Shown in pieces: positions 7,260-12,671 of a stretch of DNA of 12,671 nucleotides. The stretch lies in assembly GCA_050256555.1 (NCBI GenBank), contig JBBWWC010000204.1:1-12671 (forward strand), in the 5' to 3' direction. Both the position numbers and the translations under genes were made by a program. Under the pieces are notes generated by a model. That model was not told the DNA's origin. It did not search any database and saw only the letters and a program-made list of their open reading frames with translations. This stretch comes from UBA1146 sp050256555. GTDB lineage: Bacteria > Planctomycetota > UBA8108 > UBA1146. Position 1 is the first letter of the stretch. The number at the start of each line of letters is the position of its first letter.

Positions 7260-8093
7260 TCAGGGACAGTGATTGTAGTTATCACAACCGAGACCTGATT
7301 CGCCTGCGGGGTCGGCTCCGCAGCCAGGCCATGGGCTCGCAGGTGGAGCTCCGTCGAGGAACTGGTGGTTGATCAGGTAGATCACGTCGCCAAGGTCGAT
7401 CGTGAAATCGCTGTTGGAATCTGCAGCAGCACTGCAGCTTGCTGCTGTTCCATCTCCGAAGAAGTAATTGATCATGAAGATGGCATCCGCCAGGTTGAGA
7501 CTGCCGTCATCATTTGCGTCACCGCGCATGAAGGTCACTGCGTTGATAAAGCAAATCTCTCCACCTTGCAGCAAAGGCATGGTTGAGATGCCATCGATGG
7601 TCAAGATGTTATGGATGGCAGGGTGTCCCAGTCCATTGACTGGAATGATTTCAGAGCAACTTCCCACCAGAGCATTGTCAGCGGCAACTTCAAGCTGGAA
7701 ACGAACGATGGAGTTTCCACTGCCGGGAGCCAGCATGTGGCCTCCAAAAGGGGGACTGAAATCAAAGATGGCAGCACATGCTGCCCAGCCGACACCTGGT
7801 TCCAGGTTGTCATCATACGTGGAAGTGAAGAACTCGACTTCGTATGGGTTGAGCAAGGTCTCGATGTCGAGACCACTGGTGCCTTCGTCGACATGAGTGA
7901 AGACGTTGGAATCCCATCGGATGGCGCTCTGGAAACCCTGGATGTGATAATCATTATTGAGTCGAACAATGACATCGGCATGGGCTCCAGGAATAGCAGT
8001 GGAGTCTTCAATCCACATCAGATCCTGAGCTGGGGCTGGAGTACAAATCGAAAAGATGGCCAGAAAAATAGCCATTATGTTTACGTGACGCAT
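7260..8093 (-). CDS. Secreted cohesin-like/dockerin-like protein, one cohesin domain (paralogue 1)
   Basis: A 277-residue exported protein of unknown function. A Sec signal peptide (hydrophobic core about residues 6-18, likely cut after A22, APA|QD) is followed by one cohesin-like beta-sandwich (about 24-185) with IQGFQSAIRWD early, AAIFDFSPPFGG in the middle and a closing GHPAIHNILTIDG...LLQGG. The C-terminal cassette (188-277) holds two dockerin-style calcium loops, D192-D203 (DANDDGSLNLAD) and D225-D236 (DSNSDFTIDLGD; position 6 is Phe, not Gly). A tail with GCGADP and a final Cys-Pro ends the protein. Start: ATG 8093 with a strong Shine-Dalgarno (GAGGAGGAA about four bases upstream). It lies 114 bases downstream of paralogue 2 and probably shares its transcript. 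No catalytic domain is visible. Its cohesin domain is closest to the second one of paralogue 2. Confidence 0.85.
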   Translation of the reverse strand: MRHVNIMAIFLAIFSICTPAPAQDLMWIEDSTAIPGAHADVIVRLNNDYHIQGFQSAIRWDSNVFTHVDEGTSGLDIETLLNPYEVEFFTSTYDDNLEPGVGWAACAAIFDFSPPFGGHMLAPGSGNSIVRFQLEVAADNALVGSCSEIIPVNGLGHPAIHNILTIDGISTMPLLQGGEICFINAVTFMRGDANDDGSLNLADAIFMINYFFGDGTAASCSAAADSNSDFTIDLGDVIYLINHQFLDGAPPASPWPGCGADPAGESGLGCDNYNHCP

Positions 8094-8207
8094 GATTCCT
8101 CCTCGGGGAGAGGTAATGAAAACCGCTAGCAGGGCGTAGGGTGCCGCCGCTGATATACGGTTCAGGGGATGTTGAGGTCGTTTCTCAGTAGAGCTGCCAC
8201 TGAAAGA

Positions 8208-9593
8208 TCAGGGGCAACCATTCGCTAGTATGCAATCGAGAGAATCCGCTGAAGGATCGAGGCCACATGTTGTTGGCCCCGGGGCTCCAGGAGGAGGCCC
8301 ATTCACGAAAAGGTAATTCAGTAGGTAAATGGTGTCGGAGATGTCGACACCGCCGTCGTCATTGGCGTCAGCCGCATCGAGACAACTCGGAGCTGGACCT
8401 CCGGAGAAAAGCCAGTTCATGACGAACAGTGAATCTGCGAGGTCTATGTTGGAATCAGAATTGGTATTTCCTCTACGGAAACCTGGTTGATCGACAAACT
8501 CGACGATTCCGTTCTCGAGTATTGGCGAGATGGACAGTCCATCAAAAATGACGTAGTTGAGTGCCGGCCCTGCGATACAGTTTGGATCTGCTGGAGGGCA
8601 TGAAGGAAGCAAGTATGAGTCGTCAAGGACGATCTCTGTCGTGGTTCCCAACAGGAGAGGATCAGCAGGAGATTGGAATTCAAGTCGCAGAAGACTCTGT
8701 TCGTTTCCTGCTGGAAGTACTTGTCCTCCGAATGGGGGGAGGAAGTCAAAGATGGCTGCGAAAGTTGCCAGTCCTACTCCTGGTTCGACCGCTGGATCCA
8801 GTGCCGGGTAGAACAGTTCAATTCCACCGGGTGCTCCAGCACCACCGGGAAGCAGAGCATCCATCGTCAGACCCGAATACCAGTCATCTCCAGAAGCGGG
8901 AACTAGAAGATCGAGGATGGTGTTGTCGTAGGAGAGTGCGACCTGGAATCCCTGAATCGATTCTTGATGATCGTAACGCAGTGTCGCAGTCACGATGCCG
9001 CCAGGGGAAGCAGAGATGGTTCCGAAGTGGAAGCGATGGAGGTTATTGATGGTGAGAGATCCATCGACGAGCTCTGGTATGACTGAAAAACCACCGGAGG
9101 ACAAAATGTTGTCGACAGGAGGGTTCCCCATGCCATCGATCAGTTCGATGAGCGTGACGCCTGGTAGGGTGCTTGCGTTGACGTCGAAGTTCATTCGTAA
9201 CAAGGAATTCTGGTCGGTCGGAGAGGCTGGTAATGTTGCGGGTGGGGTTGCCAGATCACCGTAGCCAAAGATGACGCCTACTAGCAGAACTCCCGTGGTC
9301 GGGTCGTTGGTGGTTCCGGCGAAATCTGGATCTGAACCGGCCAGTAGATTGGCGATTGAGGTGTTCTGGAAATCAACCTGGGTCAGATCGAGGATGTTTG
9401 GGTCGTATTGAATTCCGACCGCAAATCCTTCAATCCCCGAGTCGTGGGTGGCTTGGACGAAGATGGATACGTCTGTATCTCCGGCATTGGCCGCAACGTT
9501 GTCGATGCTCAGAACATCGGCAGCCGAGACGGAGCTCTGGATCAGGGTGAATACCATGATCAAGGCCATCAGCAGGTAGAGAAAACGTAACAT
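8208..9593 (-). CDS. Secreted cohesin-like/dockerin-like protein, two cohesin domains (paralogue 2)
   Basis: A 461-residue exported protein of unknown function. The signal peptide (core about 4-18, likely cut after A24, VSA|AD) leads into two tandem cohesin-like domains. The first (about 26-190) has IEGFAVGIQYDPNILDLTQV near its start and closes with GNPPVDNILSSGG. The second (about 195-370) has IQGFQVALSYDNTILDLLV, AAIFDFLPPFGG and a closing VIFDGLSISPILENG. The C-terminal cassette (372-461) has loops N376-D387 (NTNSDSNIDLAD, with Asn and Ser at usually Asp and Gly positions) and D409-D420 (DANDDGGVDISD, canonical), then a CGLDP tail ending Cys-Pro. I start it at ATG 9593 because a Shine-Dalgarno GAGGAG lies eight bases upstream and the signal peptide begins there. 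The open frame runs on to 9785, but that would read through the neighbouring gene's terminator hairpin. No enzyme domain is seen. Confidence 0.87.
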   Translation of the reverse strand: MLRFLYLLMALIMVFTLIQSSVSAADVLSIDNVAANAGDTDVSIFVQATHDSGIEGFAVGIQYDPNILDLTQVDFQNTSIANLLAGSDPDFAGTTNDPTTGVLLVGVIFGYGDLATPPATLPASPTDQNSLLRMNFDVNASTLPGVTLIELIDGMGNPPVDNILSSGGFSVIPELVDGSLTINNLHRFHFGTISASPGGIVTATLRYDHQESIQGFQVALSYDNTILDLLVPASGDDWYSGLTMDALLPGGAGAPGGIELFYPALDPAVEPGVGLATFAAIFDFLPPFGGQVLPAGNEQSLLRLEFQSPADPLLLGTTTEIVLDDSYLLPSCPPADPNCIAGPALNYVIFDGLSISPILENGIVEFVDQPGFRRGNTNSDSNIDLADSLFVMNWLFSGGPAPSCLDAADANDDGGVDISDTIYLLNYLFVNGPPPGAPGPTTCGLDPSADSLDCILANGCP

Positions 9594-9739
9594 CTCTGAA
9601 ACTCCTCGCAGCGAGCGTGAATGGGACATATTTCCCAAATTTTCGGATGCTTCCATCCTATCACCTTGCGGGTTCTGATCCACATCCCACCCGCAAGGTC
9701 CCGGGCCCGCTATTTGCCAGGAAACAGGCTCTTGTCGGT
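9594..9739 (-). promoter_or_regulatory. Upstream region of paralogue 2, rich in inverted repeats
   Basis: The stretch between the terminator and the ATG at 9593 must contain the promoter of the left pair of cohesin-type genes if they form their own unit. No convincing -35/-10 pair was found by eye. It holds a perfect 11-bp inverted repeat (9663-9699) and a smaller TGGGA/TCCCA repeat (9622-9637). The Shine-Dalgarno GAGGAG lies next to the ATG. Confidence 0.3.
9663..9699. repeat. Perfect 11-bp inverted repeat in a 5' leader
   Basis: ACCTTGCGGGT (9663-9673) and ACCCGCAAGGT (9689-9699) are exact reverse complements separated by 15 bases. There is no T-run on either side, so it is not an intrinsic terminator. 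It lies about 70-105 bases upstream of the paralogue 2 start and could be an operator or a structured 5' leader; this is inference. Confidence 0.6.
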
Positions 9740-9777
9740 AAAAAATGGGCCCTGGAGGGTGGTTCCTCCAGGGCCCA
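9740..9777 (-). terminator. Rho-independent terminator downstream of paralogue 3
   Basis: On the minus strand a perfect 13-bp GC-rich stem (arms 9765-9777 and 9746-9758, TGGGCCCTGGAGG and its complement) with a six-base loop is followed directly by six T residues (A-run at 9740-9745 on the plus strand). It begins 47 bases after the paralogue 3 stop, exactly where an end-of-operon terminator is expected. It separates the right pair of cohesin-type genes from the left pair. Confidence 0.9.
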
Positions 9778-9824
9778 GCAATCAAAAGCGAGATTGATCA
9801 ATAATAGACGTTTCAGACGCTGTT

Positions 9825-11096
9825 TTACTGGTCGTCAGCGTCTCCATCGCAACCGATGCCGTCTCCGGTGGTGGGATCAATACCCAGATTCGGGAACGGT
9901 GCCAGGGGAGCTGCTCCACCAGCGAACTGGTATGAGAAGATCCAGACGGCGTCACCGACACTGATTTCTCCGTTGTCATCCAGATCGCAGGAGTCGAGAC
10001 AGCCAGGTGCTGTTCCGCCCTGGAAAAGGTACTGAAGGACAGAGATACCGTCAGCGATGTTGACGAGGCCACCATCGCTGTTGCAGTCACCTCGGACGAA
10101 TGGGTTGAAGTCGACGATCTCGATCTGGCCATCGACCAGATTCGGAGTTTCGTTGTAGTTTGCATCCACAATCTTGTTGGTGATGGGAGGTGTTCCTGCA
10201 GAAGTAACGAAGCTGACAGGAGTCGTCAGAGGAGCAACGGCTCCACCGAGATCAGCAGTTACGTCGAATTGCAAGTTGAGAACTTCCATGTCATCACCGA
10301 TGGGGATGTCAACGGAGGTGTCGAGAGCCATGATCAGGCCCGCGGCAATTTCTCCATCGCCGAGATTGTCAGACAGTGCAATAAACTCAGCAGTCGCGGC
10401 AACTCCGGTCGGCTGGACGCTGGTGAGTTGCATAAGTGCTGAATCGTACTGGCCGGCGATCTGGAATCCATCGAGTGGTCGAACTGTCGAGACCATGAGC
10501 GGTAGGTTCGCAGTTTGTCCGACAACACCGAGGCCTTGGCCAAAGGTGAGGTAGTTCGGGCTGAGGATTGTGAAAGATGCTCCGTTTGTAATCGGCTCAA
10601 CGCTATTTCCGTTGATGACAAGTACGGTACTGACGGGAGGCGATCCTGAAGTACAGAAATCGACATCGCAAGTGTCTCCGACGTCGCCAAGAACCTGATA
10701 GTTTACATCAAGAAGCGAGAAATCCTGAACCAGGTTCAGGACGGCACAGCCGGTGAAACAAATGACGACACCCGACATGACCGCTTCAGCGGAAAGGTTC
10801 GTCGTTTCGAAGTCGGGGGGCGCACCATTCTTGACCGTGCTTGCATCGGTTCCGAGCTGCGCCCCAACAGGGAGCATTCCGTCATCGTTGCAAAGGCTCA
10901 AGCTCCAGCCTTGAATCTCTGTCGATTGGGTGACATTCAGCTTTGCTGTTTGAACAAAGATGTCACCGCCAAAAACATTACCGCTGTCCATGTGCATCTC
11001 AAACGCCGGATTTTGTGCGAAACCCACACTTCCGATGCCGAAAATCAGGATGAAGGCGGCCATCCTACAAATGTTATCGCGTAGAAAATTACGCAT
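9825..11096 (-). CDS. Secreted cohesin-like/dockerin-like protein, two cohesin-like domains (paralogue 3)
   Basis: A 423-residue exported protein of unknown function. The signal peptide (core about 13-25, likely cut after A27, GFA|QN) precedes two beta-rich domains. The first (about 30-180) is Cys-bearing (WSLSLCNDDG, VVICFTGCAV, DTCDVDFC) and closes with GSPPVSTVLVINGNS. The second (about 185-330) is cohesin-like, with LDGFQIAGQYDSALMQLTSV and a closing GTPPITNKIVDAN...NLVDG. The C-terminal cassette (333-423) has loops D337-D349 (one extra residue compared with the 12-residue norm) and D371-D382 (DLDDNGEISVGD). The tail has GIDP but ends in acidic residues instead of Cys-Pro. Start: ATG 11096 with GGAAGGAA about seven bases upstream. 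It lies 82 bases downstream of paralogue 4, probably in one transcript that ends at the hairpin 9740-9777. No catalytic motif is visible. Confidence 0.87.
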   Translation of the reverse strand: MRNFLRDNICRMAAFILIFGIGSVGFAQNPAFEMHMDSGNVFGGDIFVQTAKLNVTQSTEIQGWSLSLCNDDGMLPVGAQLGTDASTVKNGAPPDFETTNLSAEAVMSGVVICFTGCAVLNLVQDFSLLDVNYQVLGDVGDTCDVDFCTSGSPPVSTVLVINGNSVEPITNGASFTILSPNYLTFGQGLGVVGQTANLPLMVSTVRPLDGFQIAGQYDSALMQLTSVQPTGVAATAEFIALSDNLGDGEIAAGLIMALDTSVDIPIGDDMEVLNLQFDVTADLGGAVAPLTTPVSFVTSAGTPPITNKIVDANYNETPNLVDGQIEIVDFNPFVRGDCNSDGGLVNIADGISVLQYLFQGGTAPGCLDSCDLDDNGEISVGDAVWIFSYQFAGGAAPLAPFPNLGIDPTTGDGIGCDGDADDQ

Positions 11097-11178
11097 TACT
11101 CGTTCCTTCCTGTTGTCGGCTTTTTGCCGATCAACCGCGCTGTTTTACTCCATGAGTTCAGGAGCATTGATTGCTTGT
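11097..11178 (-). other. Short spacer between paralogues 4 and 3
   Basis: Contains the ribosome site of paralogue 3 and, just upstream of it, a small hairpin TCGGC/GCCGA with a five-base A/T loop (11116-11130). No terminator (no T-run after the stem on the minus strand) and no clear promoter, which fits co-transcription of the two genes. Confidence 0.4.
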
Positions 11179-12671
11179 TTATGGCTGTCCAGTACAGCCT
11201 GTATCAGTACTTGTGCAGATCGGGAGAAAGTCAGAAGTTGGATCAGGACCGTTATCAAGCGGGCCCGGTTCTGGCGGCGTGTCGCCGAACTTGAACAACC
11301 AGTTCAAGATGAAGACAGAGTCGGCCAGATTGATGATGCCGTCGTCGTTACTGTCACAGGCATCGGGACAAAAGATCGGCAAGCCAGAGAACTGAGAGCC
11401 GATGGTGGTGGCCACATCTGCAAGGTCGACCTTGTCGTCGCTGTTGCAGTCGCCACGTTGGAAAACTTCTTGTGGTACGACATGTACGTTCGTGTCGATC
11501 CGTTCAAAGTCCTGGACCGATCGGTAGTCGATGACGACGTTGTTGTAGAGGAAAACGCTACCGTTTCCGTTGATGTCGTCACAGAAGTTGATTTCTTGAA
11601 GTTCATCACACTCAGCTGTTTCATCTACGGTGATCTGGACGGTGCCGATCAGTAGATCTTCCGAACTGGGTGGCAATGTTTGTCCCTCGAAGGGCGGCAA
11701 GGCATCGAGCAGGATAGCGATGATCAGCTCGCCGGTCTCGCCATCGCTGCAGTCGTCATCGACCTGATGGTTGATGTACTCGGCTCCTACCGATTGGACG
11801 ATGGAGCCTTCGAGCGTAAAGGTGCCTTCTTGCACGGTGAGGTCACAGTCGTAGCAGACGGTGATCGTTAAACCTTGAAGTTCATCGTCAGGATCTGAGT
11901 AATAGAAACGCAGATGCCCGGTTTGGCCATGGTAGGCGTAGTTGCCTATTTCTTCGTAGAAGTCGACCTCTGCCGTGATGATGGTGTTGTCTTCAGGAGG
12001 AGGTTCGATGGCCTCACAGGTAAAGGATCCACCTTGTAGCGATGGTGAAAGAGAAAGTCCGTTGACCACGATTACATTTTCGAGCGGTGGTGTTCCGATG
12101 AAGTTATTGATCGGGGTCAGTGGTGTGACCAGGTCGCTGCTTGGCAGGTAAATGATCTCGTTACAGCTGTAACTGTAGGTTGCGATGTGATTGTCGACCC
12201 CGGTTGCGATCATCTGACCATCGAATGGAGGTTGGAAATCGAGAACGACTCCGATGGTACCACCGTTGGCGTATAGATTTGCGACCTCAAATTCCGCTCC
12301 TACTTCCTCGGTGATGGTTCCTGAGAGAGTGATCTCTTGCAGGGTTAACTCCTCAGGACCATGAGCGATGGCGACAACGAAACCCTGAACCGGTCCGGTG
12401 CTGTTCGAGAGCAAGACGCGCGCTTCTCCAACCGAAACTCCATCGGCAATTGCGGAGGAATTTTCAATCCTCAGAGAATCGGGTGGCGGTGGACTGATAG
12501 TGACGAGCGCATTATTGAGTATCAGGCCATCGATGGCTCCCTGGGAAAGACCTCCCTGAACGATCAAGTTGTCGAGTGGTGGAGAATTGAGAACTCCGTC
12601 GACAAAGATCAGTTCCGTTGTGATCACATTTGGACTGATGATGTTGGGGTTTAACGTGAGGTGGGCGAGAC
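11179..12671 (-). CDS. Cohesin-like/dockerin-like multi-domain protein, 5' end beyond window (paralogue 4)
   Basis: The frame is open through the right edge, so the N-terminus and any signal peptide lie outside; about 496 residues are visible. An apparent GTG start at 12627 falls inside the closing strand of a domain (NSPPLDNLIVQGG) and is rejected. Domains in order: the end of one cohesin-like repeat; a second with VQGFVVAIAHGPEEL, DFQPPFDGQ and GTPPLENVIVVNGLSLSP; a third, Cys-bearing one with LQGLTITVCYDCDLTV, VGAEYINHQ and LDALPPFEGQTLPP. The C-terminal cassette starts at FQRGDCNSD and has two calcium loops, DCNSDDKVDLAD and DSNDDGIINLAD, then GPDPTSD and a Cys-Pro-rich end (CTGQP). The extra Cys pairs suggest disulfides, in keeping with export. 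First gene of the visible unit; paralogue 3 follows after 82 bases. Role unknown, likely structural or adhesive by analogy. Confidence 0.83.
   Translation of the reverse strand, partial: LAHLTLNPNIISPNVITTELIFVDGVLNSPPLDNLIVQGGLSQGAIDGLILNNALVTISPPPPDSLRIENSSAIADGVSVGEARVLLSNSTGPVQGFVVAIAHGPEELTLQEITLSGTITEEVGAEFEVANLYANGGTIGVVLDFQPPFDGQMIATGVDNHIATYSYSCNEIIYLPSSDLVTPLTPINNFIGTPPLENVIVVNGLSLSPSLQGGSFTCEAIEPPPEDNTIITAEVDFYEEIGNYAYHGQTGHLRFYYSDPDDELQGLTITVCYDCDLTVQEGTFTLEGSIVQSVGAEYINHQVDDDCSDGETGELIIAILLDALPPFEGQTLPPSSEDLLIGTVQITVDETAECDELQEINFCDDINGNGSVFLYNNVVIDYRSVQDFERIDTNVHVVPQEVFQRGDCNSDDKVDLADVATTIGSQFSGLPIFCPDACDSNDDGIINLADSVFILNWLFKFGDTPPEPGPLDNGPDPTSDFLPICTSTDTGCTGQP

Noticed and set aside
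8128..8151. Weak GC-rich hairpin between paralogues 2 and 1 as a terminator
   Set aside because: Only a 4-bp core stem with a bulge and no adjoining T-run; better read as a spacer within one transcript.
9594..9785. 64-residue N-terminal extension of paralogue 2
   Set aside because: It would translate through the terminator hairpin and put the signal peptide internally; ATG 9593 has a good Shine-Dalgarno and starts at the signal peptide.
9793..9802. Palindrome ATTGATCAAT after the paralogue 3 stop
   Set aside because: Short AT-rich palindrome with no context beyond lying between a stop codon and a terminator; expected by chance.
12625..12627. GTG at 12627 as the start of paralogue 4
   Set aside because: The frame continues open to the right edge with residues that continue a cohesin-type closing strand; the real start is outside the window.

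Overview
The window looks like a piece of a Planctomycetota genome, probably a marine, uncultured lineage. This rests on the family types and is an inference: four neighbouring secreted proteins pair cohesin-like beta-sandwich domains with a C-terminal dockerin-like module of the style common in that phylum, next to a Kdo transferase (Gram-negative-type envelope). No rRNA or tRNA is present to fix the taxonomy. Coding density is high and no gene-free stretch exceeds about 230 bases.

Left third (1-4933, + strand): housekeeping genes. The gene for the protein-export ATPase SecA runs in from the left edge without its first 110 or so codons. It is followed by waaA/kdtA (Kdo transferase for lipid A core) and metK (S-adenosylmethionine synthetase). 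The 161-base waaA-metK gap holds two perfect palindromes and a good ribosome binding site for metK.

Middle (4942-7229): two overlapping minus-strand genes face metK. The upstream one is a small serine alpha/beta hydrolase whose reading frame and Shine-Dalgarno sequence point to a non-standard CTG start. The downstream one is a TPR-like protein ending in an HExxH metallopeptidase domain (Zincin_1 type), probably started at a TTG that overlaps the hydrolase stop. A divergent plus-strand gene encodes a 1-Cys (Prx6-type) peroxiredoxin.

Right half (7260-12671, all - strand): four consecutive genes for exported modular proteins, the last cut by the right edge. Each has one to three visible cohesin-like domains and then a roughly 90-residue C-terminal cassette made of two calcium-loop repeats plus a conserved Gly-x-Asp-Pro tail. 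None contains a recognisable enzyme domain. A textbook rho-independent terminator separates the two right-hand genes from the two left-hand ones, so there are probably two transcription units. The likely roles are adhesive, scaffold or surface-layer-like, but function is unknown. This cluster is the most interesting part of the window.
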